From Pseudomonadota bacterium (GTDB lineage Bacteria > Pseudomonadota > Gammaproteobacteria > Burkholderiales > Rhodocyclaceae), in contig JAGTRS010000001.1 of the NCBI GenBank assembly GCA_018262195.1, forward strand, positions 62,001 to 126,000: DNA of 64,000 bases, written 5' to 3'. Below are positions 10,131 through 20,161 of the stretch, one piece after another; position 1 is the stretch's first letter; each line of letters begins with the position of its first letter. The position numbers and the translations under genes are program-made. Under the pieces are notes generated by a model. It worked only from the letters and a program-made list of their open reading frames with translations. It was not told the DNA's origin and did no database searches.

Positions 10131-10790
10131 ATGCGTGCTTCTTTCCTGCTGCCCCTGCTCGCCCTGCCCAGCCTTTGCTGGGCGGCCGACCCGTGTGATG
10201 AATTGCCAATACCGTCAGTTACGGTCAAACGGCTGGAGGAACGCATTACCTACAACACCACTTATGGCTTCCGCTCGCTGACCAATCTGGGTGCGTCCCA
10301 GAACCGCCCGGGCAGACAGGTGCTCGGGCTGACCCGCGGCAACGCCACGGTCAGTTTCGCTTCCAACTCCCCTGCCATCATCGACCCAAGCGGTCGCTGG
10401 GAATGTGCCAGCCCCCAGATCACGATGACCTTCGGTTTTACCCCGGTGACGGTCTATGTGGCCAAGGAGTTCCCCCAAGGGACATGCGCCTACAAGGAGA
10501 TTCACGAGCACGAAATGCGGCATTTCAAGACCTATCAGGATCACATGGCCAGCATCGAAAAAGCCCTCAACGAAACGCTGAGCAACCGATTTGCCACCGG
10601 CAAGGTCTGGCGCGGCCCGGCCGGACAAACTGCAGCGCTGCTCAAGAAGGAACTCGACGAGCGCTGGCTGCCTTATGTCCAGCGTGAAATCCAGAAAGTA
10701 GAAGCCGCGCAGGCGCTGATCGACACCTCTGAAGAATACGAGCGCGTCGCCGATGCCTGCGATGGCGAAATCAAGAAACGCCTGCGCTGA
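10131..10790 (+). CDS. Secreted putative Zn-dependent protease-like protein (DUF922-like)
   Basis: Signal peptide MRASFLLPLLALPSLCWA; HExxH motif in EIHEHEMRHFKTYQ. Confidence 0.65.
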   Translation: MRASFLLPLLALPSLCWAADPCDELPIPSVTVKRLEERITYNTTYGFRSLTNLGASQNRPGRQVLGLTRGNATVSFASNSPAIIDPSGRWECASPQITMTFGFTPVTVYVAKEFPQGTCAYKEIHEHEMRHFKTYQDHMASIEKALNETLSNRFATGKVWRGPAGQTAALLKKELDERWLPYVQREIQKVEAAQALIDTSEEYERVADACDGEIKKRLR

Positions 10791-10812
10791 AGGTTTCTTC
10801 CGAATCGCCGCC

Positions 10813-11466
10813 ATGAACGACTTCGCACAGCTGATTCAACGACAACTGCAGCCGTTGGCTGATCCCGCCAAAGCCAGCGGGATGGCTGCCTACATGAAGG
10901 GACAGTTCGCCTTTCTCGGCATCCAGACCCCGCAACGACGGCAGGCTTGCCAGCCCTTGATCCGTGCCTTTGTCGGAGATCCGATCAATGCCGCCCGGTC
11001 AATGTGGGCTATGCCTGAACGGGAGTATCAGTACGTTGCCGTCGACCTGCTGCGTCGCGAAAGCAAGCGACTGAACGGCGACCACCTCACGCCGCTTGAA
11101 GAACTGGTCCAGAGCAAGTCGTGGTGGGATAGCGTCGACGGGCTGGCCGTCACCATCGGCGGCATCATCTTGCGGCAACCGGAACTTGCCCGCCGGATGG
11201 ATGCACTGATCGCCTCACCCAACATGTGGTTACGCCGTGTCGCACTCTTGCATCAGCTGGAATGGAAAGCAAAAACCGACGAAGGGCGGCTGTTTGACTA
11301 TTGCCGGCGCTGCGCCGAGGAGAAGGAATTCTTCATCCGCAAAGCCATCGGCTGGGCATTGCGCCATTATGCGCGAACGAATCCGGACGCTGTTCGCAAC
11401 TTCCTGTCATGCCATCGCGAACTTTTATCCGGCTTGTCGTTTCGCGAAGCCTCGAAACATCTTTAG
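10813..11466 (+). CDS. DNA alkylation repair protein (AlkD-like HEAT-repeat)
   Basis: YMKGQFAFLGIQTPQRR, WDSVDGLAVTIGG, FIRKAIGWALRHYARTNPDAVRNFL. Confidence 0.9.
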   Translation: MNDFAQLIQRQLQPLADPAKASGMAAYMKGQFAFLGIQTPQRRQACQPLIRAFVGDPINAARSMWAMPEREYQYVAVDLLRRESKRLNGDHLTPLEELVQSKSWWDSVDGLAVTIGGIILRQPELARRMDALIASPNMWLRRVALLHQLEWKAKTDEGRLFDYCRRCAEEKEFFIRKAIGWALRHYARTNPDAVRNFLSCHRELLSGLSFREASKHL

Positions 11467-11618
11467 GGCGTATTCACAGTAAGCGACGGGCTGCGCAAGG
11501 GGTTGGCGGGGATGCAGGGCAAGGCGCCGCTCTGGCGGTGCAGTGATCTGTACAAGTGAGCGGCAACACAGCAATGCGCCCAGCCAACGCAGTCCCGCCG
11601 GTTACTGTGAATACGCCC
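11466..11618. repeat. 153-bp MITE/REP-like element with perfect 17-bp terminal inverted repeats
   Basis: GGGCGTATTCACAGTAA at 11466-11482 and its exact reverse complement TTACTGTGAATACGCCC at 11602-11618; interior partly self-complementary. Confidence 0.75.
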
Positions 11619-11629
11619 TGACCCACAAT

Positions 11630-11662
11630 GAAAAAAGCCACCGTCAAATCGACGATGGCTTT
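11630..11662 (-). terminator. Putative intrinsic terminator of fliW
   Basis: Stem AGCCACCGTC/GACGATGGCT (one mismatch) with A-run at 11630-11635 giving a U-tract on the minus strand. Confidence 0.65.
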
Positions 11663-11690
11663 CCTAGTGTCAACGGCAGTGTGTCAGGTC

Positions 11691-12134
11691 TTAGACAGCG
11701 CTGGCCAGATTCGACAGCGTGAGATTCGGCTGCATGGTTTCCATGACCTTCTGCAAACCGATCCGGGCCTTGGTATTGATGACCAGCGGTGCCCGCAGGT
11801 TCGGCGTGATCGACGCCTTGCCATCTTCCTCTTTCTTGAACAGCACCTGCATCACGGCAACTTCTTCCGGTGCCGGTGACTGCAGCAGCGCGGTTTCTGC
11901 ATCACTCAGGGCCAGCTCATAGTTGTAACCGAGGGTCACCGGATCGACGATCTGGAAGGCCAGTGTCGGCACATCCAATGATTGCAGCGTGTAGCTGGTT
12001 GGCTGAGCAGTGCCTTCCTCATGGGCCAGCATGAAGCGCTTGCTCTGCTCGAAGCCGACCAGGCCGTTCGGGAAAGTAATGATTTTTTCCGGGCTAACTT
12101 CGACAGAACCAAACAAATAGGTGTCTACCTTCAT
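11691..12134 (-). CDS. fliW: Flagellar assembly factor FliW
   Basis: [36 protein letters not shown]...[17 protein letters not shown]. Confidence 0.92.
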   Translation of the reverse strand: MKVDTYLFGSVEVSPEKIITFPNGLVGFEQSKRFMLAHEEGTAQPTSYTLQSLDVPTLAFQIVDPVTLGYNYELALSDAETALLQSPAPEEVAVMQVLFKKEEDGKASITPNLRAPLVINTKARIGLQKVMETMQPNLTLSNLASAV

Positions 12135-12251
12135 TATTTTTCTCCTCTCAAATGGAATGCAGCGTGGATGCATCCTACACCAAGCCGGCACGGTTGTATT
12201 TTCCGGCTGGATTGCGCATAGTGCACCCCCTTTTGCTGCACTGCCGCACCC

Positions 12252-14573
12252 ATGCTGCCACCCATTGAACACCGCATCGCCATTGAACTGGGCGTCCGCC
12301 CGGCTCAGGTCAACGCCGCCATCGCCCTGCTCGACGAAGGCGCCACCGTGCCCTTCATCTCGCGCTACCGCAAGGAGGCAACCGACGGCCTGGACGATAC
12401 CCAACTGCGCAATCTGGAAGAACGCCTGACCTACCTGCGCGATCTCGAAGAGCGCCGCACTTCCATCCTCGCCAGCATCGAGGAACAGGGCAAATTGACG
12501 CCAGAATTGAAGGCCGAAATCAGCGATGCCGAAACCAAGCAGCGCCTTGAAGACCTTTACCTTCCGTACAAGCAGAAGCGCCGGACCAAGGCCCAGATCG
12601 CCCGCGAAGCCGGTATCGAGCCGCTGGCCCTCAGCCTGCTGGAAAATCCCGACCTGACGCCGGACGACGAAGCCGAAAAGTTCATCAACGTCGACGCCGG
12701 TTTTGCCGACGCCAAGGCGGTGCTCGACGGCGCCCGCCAGATCCTGATGGAAAAATTCGCCGAAGATGCCGAACTGCTGGGTCAATTGCGCGAATACCTC
12801 AACGACCACGGTCACGTCCGGTCGACGGTCGTCGAAGGCAAGGAAACCGAAGGCGCCAAGTTCCGCGACTGGTTCGACTTCGCCGAACCGATTGCCAGCA
12901 TGCCCTCGCACCGCGCCCTTGCCCTGCTCCGTGGCCGCAACGAAGGCATGCTCCAGGTTTCGCTGGTCCTCGACTCCGAACTCGACCCCGACGCCGTCAA
13001 ACCCGGCACGCAGAACCCCTGCGAACAGCGCATCGCCGTCCGCTTCGGCATCAAGCCACAAAACCGCCCGGCCGACAAATGGCTAAGCGACACCGTGCGC
13101 TGGACCTGGAAAATCAAGGTCTTCACCCACCTTGAACTTGAGCTGATGAACGAGTTGCGCGAGCGGGCCGAGGAAGAAGCGATCCGCATCTTCGGCAAGA
13201 ACCTGAAAGACCTGCTGCTAGCCGCCCCGGCCGGCCAGCACGTGACCATGGGCATCGACCCGGGCATCCGCACCGGCTGCAAGCTGGCCATCGTAGATGC
13301 CACCGGCAAAATGCTCGACCACGCCACCATCTACCCGCATGAACCACGCTGTGACTGGGACGGCTCGATGTCGACCATCGCCCGCCTTGCTTCCAAGCAT
13401 CAGGTCAGCCTGGTCGCCATTGGCAACGGCACAGCCAGCCGCGAAACCGACAAGCTGGTACAGGATGTGATGAAGCGCTACCCGGAAGCCCGACTGCAAA
13501 AAATCGTCGTTTCCGAAGCCGGCGCCTCCGTCTATTCCGCCTCCGAACTGGCGGCCAAGGAATTCCCCGATCTCGACGTTTCGATTCGCGGCGCCGTATC
13601 GATTGCCCGCCGCCTGCAGGACCCGCTGGCCGAGCTGGTCAAGATCGATCCAAAGTCAATCGGCGTCGGCCAGTACCAGCATGATGTGTCGCAGACCAAG
13701 CTGGCGCGCAACCTCGATGCTGTGGTCGAAGACTGCGTCAATGCCGTCGGCGTTGACGTCAATACCGCCTCGGTGCCGCTGCTGACGCGCATTTCCGGCC
13801 TCAATGCCGGGCTGGCCGCCAACATCGTAAGCTACCGCGACGCCAACGGCGCCTTCCGCTCACGCGATGCCCTGAAAAAAGTGCCCCGCCTCGGCGACAA
13901 GACTTTTGAACAAGCCGCTGGTTTCCTGCGCGTGCCGAACGGTGACAACCCGCTCGACAGTTCCTCCGTGCATCCGGAAGCCTATCCGGTGGTCGAGAAA
14001 ATCATTGTCGACCTCAAGAAGCCGATCAAGGAAATCCTCGGCGACAGCCGCGCCCTCAAGGGCCTCAACCCGTCGAAATACACCGACGAGCGCTTCGGCC
14101 TGCCAACCGTCCAGGACATTTTCAAGGAACTGGAAAAACCGGGCCGCGACCCGCGTCCCGAGTTCAAGACGGCAACCTTCGCCGATGGCGTCGAGAAGGT
14201 CAGCGACCTGCGCCCAGGGATGATCCTTGAAGGCGTCGTCACCAACGTGGCTGCCTTCGGCGCTTTCGTCGACATCGGTGTGCATCAGGACGGCCTGGTG
14301 CACGTTTCCGCCCTATCCAACACCTTCGTCAAGGATCCGCACGAAGTCGTCAAGGCCGGACAGATCGTCAAGGTCAAGGTACTGGAAGTCGACCTGCAAC
14401 GTCAGCGTATTGCACTGACCATGCGCATGGGCGATGAGCCGAGTCAGGCCAAGCGCCAGGACAACGCCCCGAGCGGCCGTGGCAATGCACCCAGCCGGCC
14501 GCAACAGCGCAGCACCGGCCCGGCCCCGGCCGGCAACGCCATGGCGTCGGCCTTCGCCAAGCTGCGCAAGTGA
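12252..14573 (+). CDS. tex: Tex family S1-domain RNA-binding protein
   Basis: 773 aa; [29 protein letters not shown]-terminal S1 domain ([31 protein letters not shown]). Confidence 0.95.
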   Translation: MLPPIEHRIAIELGVRPAQVNAAIALLDEGATVPFISRYRKEATDGLDDTQLRNLEERLTYLRDLEERRTSILASIEEQGKLTPELKAEISDAETKQRLEDLYLPYKQKRRTKAQIAREAGIEPLALSLLENPDLTPDDEAEKFINVDAGFADAKAVLDGARQILMEKFAEDAELLGQLREYLNDHGHVRSTVVEGKETEGAKFRDWFDFAEPIASMPSHRALALLRGRNEGMLQVSLVLDSELDPDAVKPGTQNPCEQRIAVRFGIKPQNRPADKWLSDTVRWTWKIKVFTHLELELMNELRERAEEEAIRIFGKNLKDLLLAAPAGQHVTMGIDPGIRTGCKLAIVDATGKMLDHATIYPHEPRCDWDGSMSTIARLASKHQVSLVAIGNGTASRETDKLVQDVMKRYPEARLQKIVVSEAGASVYSASELAAKEFPDLDVSIRGAVSIARRLQDPLAELVKIDPKSIGVGQYQHDVSQTKLARNLDAVVEDCVNAVGVDVNTASVPLLTRISGLNAGLAANIVSYRDANGAFRSRDALKKVPRLGDKTFEQAAGFLRVPNGDNPLDSSSVHPEAYPVVEKIIVDLKKPIKEILGDSRALKGLNPSKYTDERFGLPTVQDIFKELEKPGRDPRPEFKTATFADGVEKVSDLRPGMILEGVVTNVAAFGAFVDIGVHQDGLVHVSALSNTFVKDPHEVVKAGQIVKVKVLEVDLQRQRIALTMRMGDEPSQAKRQDNAPSGRGNAPSRPQQRSTGPAPAGNAMASAFAKLRK

Positions 14574-14726
14574 TTGCTAGGGTCAACCGGGCCTGCTACG
14601 GAACGTGAAAAAAGCCAAAAAATGAAATACCAGTTTCATTTGCTTACAACCTGAAACAGCATTCAGACAACCAGAGGGCAACTTGCGGCGTAGACTGATG
14701 TCATCAGTCCATCGGCCAACGCCATC

Positions 14727-16082
14727 ATGAAACGCCCTCTGTTTCTGCTAGCCCTCATCCCCCTCGCACTATGGGGAATCTTCGCCTTACCCGACGTACT
14801 CGCCGCCAACCCGGAAGGCCCTTGGGCTTGGCGTCGACCGCTGATCATCCTGTCCGGCCTGCTCGCCCTGTGGTGGATGAGCGCCGGTATGCTGCTCGCC
14901 ACCCGTTCGCCCTGGCTCGAACAACGCTTCGGCGGCCTCGACAAGCTCTACCGCCTGCACAAGAACATCGGCATCGGCGCCGGCATCCTCGTCTTCACGC
15001 ACTGGATGATCGAATGGCTGCCCAAAAATCTTTCGAAGGCCGGCCTGATTACCGGCCCACGCGGCCCGCGTGGACCGCGTGGCGAACCAGACATGTGGAT
15101 CGATCTGGCCAAGGATGTCGGCGAATGGGCCGGCTACATCCTGCTGGCGCTGGTCGTCGTCGCCCTCGTCAAACGCATCCCCTACCGATATTTCCGCTGG
15201 GTGCATAAGGCCTTTGGCGCTGTTTTCCTGGCCGGTGCCTTCCACGGCCTGATGCTCATGCCGACGACTTTCTGGCAAAGCCCGCTTGGCTGTCTGACTG
15301 CCGTGCTCGCTGCCGCTGGCGTTGTGCCCGCCCTCCTCTCGCTGTCGAATCGCATTGGCCGCAACCGCCAGCACTCGGCCGAGATCGTTTCGATCAGCCA
15401 GCACGATGGCAAGCTGCTCGAAATCGTCTGCCGTCCCGAAAACAACTGGCCCGGTCACAAGGCCGGACAATTCCTCTTTGCCAACTTCGGCCAGCGCGGC
15501 GAAGGCGCTCATCCCTTCACAATCGCCTCGGCCTGGAATCCGCAGGATGGCACGCTGACCCTGGACATCAAGGCACTCGGCGACTTCACGGCCCAGCTCC
15601 CGGCATTGATCGAGGCCGGCCAGACAATCACCCTCGAAGGCCCTTACGGCGCATTTGATTTTTCGGCCAAAATTCCGGTTGACCGCACCCCACAGGTAGC
15701 ACCCTTGGAGTGTGGCAACAACGAGCACCAGGTCTGGATCGCCGGCGGCATAGGCGTCACGCCTTTCCTTGCCAAGCTCGGCGAACGGGCAGCCAACCCG
15801 CCACCCGCGGCAAATACCGACCTCTTCTATTGCACGCCGCGCGACAGCAGTTTTCCGGAGCGGCTAGACATGCTTTGCCAACAGGCAGGTGTCCGCCTGC
15901 ATCGCCGATTGACCGATCGCGATGGTCCGCTTGACCCAGCTGAAATACAGGCCTGCCTGAAATCCGGCAGCAGCGTCTGGTTCTGTGGGCCGGCCAAATG
16001 GGGTCAATCATTGGCTGGCAAGCTGATCGGCCAAGGCTTGCCGAAATCCGCGTTTCATCGCGAAGCCTTCGAGTTCAGATAA
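14727..16082 (+). CDS. Ferric reductase-like transmembrane/FAD-NAD(P)H oxidoreductase
   Basis: N-terminal ferric-reductase TM domain with heme-ligand-like histidines, C-terminal FNR-type domain (HPFTIASAW, IAGGIGVTPFLA). Confidence 0.9.
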   Translation: MKRPLFLLALIPLALWGIFALPDVLAANPEGPWAWRRPLIILSGLLALWWMSAGMLLATRSPWLEQRFGGLDKLYRLHKNIGIGAGILVFTHWMIEWLPKNLSKAGLITGPRGPRGPRGEPDMWIDLAKDVGEWAGYILLALVVVALVKRIPYRYFRWVHKAFGAVFLAGAFHGLMLMPTTFWQSPLGCLTAVLAAAGVVPALLSLSNRIGRNRQHSAEIVSISQHDGKLLEIVCRPENNWPGHKAGQFLFANFGQRGEGAHPFTIASAWNPQDGTLTLDIKALGDFTAQLPALIEAGQTITLEGPYGAFDFSAKIPVDRTPQVAPLECGNNEHQVWIAGGIGVTPFLAKLGERAANPPPAANTDLFYCTPRDSSFPERLDMLCQQAGVRLHRRLTDRDGPLDPAEIQACLKSGSSVWFCGPAKWGQSLAGKLIGQGLPKSAFHREAFEFR

Positions 16083-16163
16083 GCCAAGCGCATACTTCCG
16101 AAAATACCAATCAGCAACCGGGCTGTTATTATTCGCATTCTTTCAAGCGAAACACAGGCTGCA

Positions 16164-16508
16164 ATGATCAAGGTATTTGGCATCAAGAATTGCGACACCA
16201 TGAAGAAAGCCATGAACTGGCTGACTGAGAATGGCATCGCCTACGAATTCATCGACTACAAGAAGGCCGGCGTGGCCGAAGCCAATCTGCCGGACTGGAG
16301 CGCCCGCGCGAGCTGGGAAAAGCTGCTCAACACGCGCGGCCTGATGTGGAAAAAGCTGACTGACGAAGAGCGCTCCGCCGTCGACCAATCAAAAGCACTC
16401 AAGCTGATGGCGCAATACCCGGCCCTGATCAAGCGACCGGTGCTCGACACCGGCGGCAAGCTGCTGGTTGGCTTTAGCCCTGAAACCTATGCGGCAGAAC
16501 TGAAATGA
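16164..16508 (+). CDS. ArsC/Spx family reductase (YffB-like)
   Basis: MIKVFGIKNCDTMKKAMNWL...IKRPVLDTGGKLLVGFSPETY. Confidence 0.92.
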   Translation: MIKVFGIKNCDTMKKAMNWLTENGIAYEFIDYKKAGVAEANLPDWSARASWEKLLNTRGLMWKKLTDEERSAVDQSKALKLMAQYPALIKRPVLDTGGKLLVGFSPETYAAELK

Positions 16509-17386
16509 GCGACAGTTTCGTCCGCCGATTTCTGTTCGAAGGCCTGGATATTCGGGGTGCCATCGTCCATCTGGGCGATGCCTGGGAATACATGCAGCAC
16601 GACCGCAACTACCAGCCGACCGTCGCTCAGCTGCTTGGTGAAACTGCCGCCGTCACCGCGCTGATCGCCGGCCAGCTCAAGCAGCCGGGCCGCCTGACGC
16701 TGCAGCTACGCGGCAACGGGGCTATCCAGCTGCTGGTCATGGATTGCAACGAGCAGTTGCAGATGCGCGGCATGGCGCGCAGCAATCCGGTCGTCCTGCC
16801 CGCCCCGGTGCCCGAACTGCTCGGTGCGCATCAGGGCGGCCAGTTGCTGATGAGCCTGGACATGCCGGATGCCCGCCAGCCTTACCAGAGCTACGTGCCG
16901 ATGGTCGGCGAAAGCATTGCCGAGATTTTCGAGCACTATCTTGAGCAATCCGAGCAACAACCGTCGCGCCTGTTCGCCATCGCTGGCCCCAAGGCGGCGG
17001 TCTGCCTCTTCCTGCAAAAGATGCCGGATACCGACAAGCACGACGCCGATGCCTGGAATCGCATTACGCAATTGGCAAGCACCGTCAAGCCGGCCGAACT
17101 GCTCGAACTCGATGCGGAAAGCCTGCTGACGCGGCTTTTCCACGAAGACATGGATAAACACGGCATTCGCGTCTATGACCCGCAGCCGGTCGTTTATCAC
17201 TGCCCCAAGGACTGGGACAAGGTGCGCGACATGATCCGCAGCATCGGCCGCGAGGATGCGGAAGCGATCCTGGCCGAACACGGCGAAATACTGATCCGTG
17301 ACGACATCTGCAATCACGAATATCAGTTCTCGGCAGAGGATGTGGCAGCGATCTTCGCCGTCAGCGAAGGAAAGGCACTCCATTGA
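16505..17386 (+). CDS. hslO: Hsp33 family redox-regulated chaperone
   Basis: FVRRFLFEGLDIRGAIVHLGDAWE...; ATGA overlap with upstream gene. Confidence 0.93.
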   Translation: MSDSFVRRFLFEGLDIRGAIVHLGDAWEYMQHDRNYQPTVAQLLGETAAVTALIAGQLKQPGRLTLQLRGNGAIQLLVMDCNEQLQMRGMARSNPVVLPAPVPELLGAHQGGQLLMSLDMPDARQPYQSYVPMVGESIAEIFEHYLEQSEQQPSRLFAIAGPKAAVCLFLQKMPDTDKHDADAWNRITQLASTVKPAELLELDAESLLTRLFHEDMDKHGIRVYDPQPVVYHCPKDWDKVRDMIRSIGREDAEAILAEHGEILIRDDICNHEYQFSAEDVAAIFAVSEGKALH

Positions 17387-18741
17387 GCAAATCCGTCGAT
17401 CGCCACGCGCTCAGCTACAAGATCGAGCTGATCTACCGGAACCAGAAACTCGGTCAGGTCCTCTCGCTGCTGATTGCCAGCTATCTGGCGTGGATTGCGG
17501 TCGAACAGGTCGGTGCCGACAAGGCGCTGTTTCTCTGGTGGCTCAGTGCCATCGCCATCGCTGTCGTGCGGCTCGTGTTTGCCGCGCGTTACATGCGACT
17601 GGCGCAGGCTGACAAGGAAAAGGATATTGACGCCTGGGCCTACCGTGTCCGGATCGGGGCGCTGGTCAGTGGCCTGATCTGGGGCGCCGGCACCCTGCTG
17701 ATCACGCTGAGTGGCGACATCATCCTGCAACTTTTTACTGCCTTCGTCATGGCCGGCATGGCAGCCGGCGCGCTGCCCGTTCTGGGGCCTGACCGCTTTT
17801 CCTATCGCGCCTATGCCTGGCCTATCGTTCTGGCCGTCATTGTCGGGGTCTTTGGCACCGATCACATGCATATGGCGTTCAGTGTGATGTCCTTCCTCTG
17901 CCTGATCATTTTTACGCGCGGCGCTGACCACTTCAGCGAAATGCTCGATGACACGCTCCGCCTGGAACGCGAAAAAACCGATCTGCTGAACTCGGTCAAT
18001 CGGGCACATGAAGCTGCCGACCGTTCAAACCTGGCCAAGACTGAGTTTCTGGCCAATATCAGCCATGAGCTGCGGACGCCAATGAACGGCATTCTCGGCC
18101 TGTCAGATCTCCTCGATCAGGAAAACCTGACCGATGCCCAGCGCGAGCTGCTCACTCCGCTGCGCGCTTCGGCCAATGACCTGCTCAAGCTGATCAATGA
18201 CCTGATCCAGCTTTCGGCGCTGGAAGCCGGGCATGTCAAACTCAACCCGACGACGTTTGCCCTGAGCGATCTGGGCACCAGCCTGCAGGCCACCTACTTT
18301 CACCAATGCAACACCAGGGGCATCGATCTGCTCGAGCGTTTCGACAACAACCTGCCGGCCGTCGTTAGCGGTGACATTGCGCTACTGCAAAAGATTTTCG
18401 TCCAGCTGGCCGGCAATGCCATCAAATTTACCGAGCGTGGCAGCATTACCCTGTCGGCCCGGATTCACGAGCTATCCTCAGACCGGGTCGAAATCGAATT
18501 CACGGTCGCCGATACCGGGCCGGGCATTTCAGCAGACAAACTGAGCATGCTCGATGGCATCTTCGTTCAGGCCGACACCTCCGTTTCACGGCGCCACGGC
18601 GGTACCGGCATCGGCCTGCGGATCGCCCGCAAGCTGATCGAATTGATGGGTGGCAGCCTGAAGATCGAAAGCGAAGTCGGCGTCGGCAGCCGTTTCAGCT
18701 TCATCCTGCCATTTGGCCTCAACGATCAGCACGCTGACTGA
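17383..18741 (+). CDS. Membrane sensor histidine kinase (TTG start overlapping hslO stop)
   Basis: Multi-TM N-terminus, H-box NISHELRTPMNGILGLSDLL, HATPase motifs. Confidence 0.9.
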   Translation: MSKSVDRHALSYKIELIYRNQKLGQVLSLLIASYLAWIAVEQVGADKALFLWWLSAIAIAVVRLVFAARYMRLAQADKEKDIDAWAYRVRIGALVSGLIWGAGTLLITLSGDIILQLFTAFVMAGMAAGALPVLGPDRFSYRAYAWPIVLAVIVGVFGTDHMHMAFSVMSFLCLIIFTRGADHFSEMLDDTLRLEREKTDLLNSVNRAHEAADRSNLAKTEFLANISHELRTPMNGILGLSDLLDQENLTDAQRELLTPLRASANDLLKLINDLIQLSALEAGHVKLNPTTFALSDLGTSLQATYFHQCNTRGIDLLERFDNNLPAVVSGDIALLQKIFVQLAGNAIKFTERGSITLSARIHELSSDRVEIEFTVADTGPGISADKLSMLDGIFVQADTSVSRRHGGTGIGLRIARKLIELMGGSLKIESEVGVGSRFSFILPFGLNDQHAD

Positions 18742-18754
18742 GTCACGCAGCCCT

Positions 18755-20161
18755 TCAGACCACCTTGCCGGGATTCATCAGACCGCGTGGATCAAGCGCC
18801 TGTTTGATCGAGCGCATCAGCGCCATTTCGACCGGACTCTTGTAGCGCAGTATTTCTTCGCGCTTGAGCTGGCCAATGCCATGCTCGGCTGAAATCGAGC
18901 CATTCAGCGCATGCACGATGTCATGCACGAGGCGATTCGCTTCGGGCTGGGCAGCGATGAATGCCTCGTTGGCCTGAGCGTCCGCTTTTGACAGGTTGTA
19001 GTGCAGGTTGCCGTCGCCAACATGCCCGAAGGCGACAATGCGGATAGCGGGAAACGCATGCGCCAACGCCGCATCAGCCGCAGCAAGGAACTCGGGAATG
19101 CGTGATACCGGCACCGAGATGTCGTGCTTGATGCTGACGCCTTCAATCTTCTGCGCCTCGGAAATATTTTCGCGCAAGGCCCAGAGCTTTTTCGCTTGGC
19201 TTTCGGTCTGAGCAACAACGCCATCGCTGACCGCACCGGATTCCAGCACTTCGGCCAGCCAGCGCTCGACAGCAGCCGGCTCAGCATCGGAAAACTCTGC
19301 CAGTACGGCCCATGGGCTGACCCCGGTCGGTCGCTGGGCATCGGGAATGTTCTTCAACACCAGCCCGAGCGACACCTCGGAAATCAGTTCAAAAGCGGTC
19401 AGCTGGGCGTCGAATGTCGCCTTGGCGGCATTGAGCAGGTCGACCGCCGCGGCCGGCGAATCGACATTCAACCAGCAGGTCACCTGTGTTTTCGGCAACG
19501 GAAAAAGCTTGAGCACGGCACCGGTGATGATGCCCAATGTTCCCTCGGCACCGATGAACAGTTGCTTCAGGTCGTAGCCGGTATTGTCCTTGCGCAGGCC
19601 GCGCAGGCCATCCCAGATGTCGCCGTTCGGCAATACCACTTCCAGCCCGAGCGTCAGTTCGCGTGTGTTGCCGTAGCGCAGCACCTGTACGCCACCGGCA
19701 TTGGTCGACAGATTGCCGCCGATCTGGCACGTCCCTTCGGAGGCCAGTGCCAGCGGGAACAGACGATCAACGGCCCGCGCTGCTTCCTGTACCGCGGCCA
19801 GCGTGCAGCCGGCTTCTACTGAAATCGTGTTGTTTTTCGCGTCGACCGTGACAATGCGGTTCAGGCGGCTCAAGCAAAGAACGACCGCCGCACCGCTCGC
19901 ATCCGGCGTTGCCGCACCGCAATGCCCGGTATTGCCACCCTGCGGCACGATGGGCACACCGGCTTCGACGCAGGCTTTGACCACAACCGCCACCTCGGTG
20001 GTATTGCCGGGACGGATGACGCATTGTGCCGCGCCGTGATAGCGGCCGCGCCAGTCGGTCAGGAAGGGCACGAGGTCAGCCGGGTCAGTCAACACCTGAG
20101 CGGTGCCGACGATCCCTTGTAGCGTTGCGATCAGTTCAGACGACCTGGGCGTAGAGGTCAT
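18755..20161 (-). CDS. FAD-binding oxidoreductase (D-lactate dehydrogenase/glycolate oxidase GlcD-like)
   Basis: [58 protein letters not shown]. Confidence 0.92.
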   Translation of the reverse strand: MTSTPRSSELIATLQGIVGTAQVLTDPADLVPFLTDWRGRYHGAAQCVIRPGNTTEVAVVVKACVEAGVPIVPQGGNTGHCGAATPDASGAAVVLCLSRLNRIVTVDAKNNTISVEAGCTLAAVQEAARAVDRLFPLALASEGTCQIGGNLSTNAGGVQVLRYGNTRELTLGLEVVLPNGDIWDGLRGLRKDNTGYDLKQLFIGAEGTLGIITGAVLKLFPLPKTQVTCWLNVDSPAAAVDLLNAAKATFDAQLTAFELISEVSLGLVLKNIPDAQRPTGVSPWAVLAEFSDAEPAAVERWLAEVLESGAVSDGVVAQTESQAKKLWALRENISEAQKIEGVSIKHDISVPVSRIPEFLAAADAALAHAFPAIRIVAFGHVGDGNLHYNLSKADAQANEAFIAAQPEANRLVHDIVHALNGSISAEHGIGQLKREEILRYKSPVEMALMRSIKQALDPRGLMNPGKVV

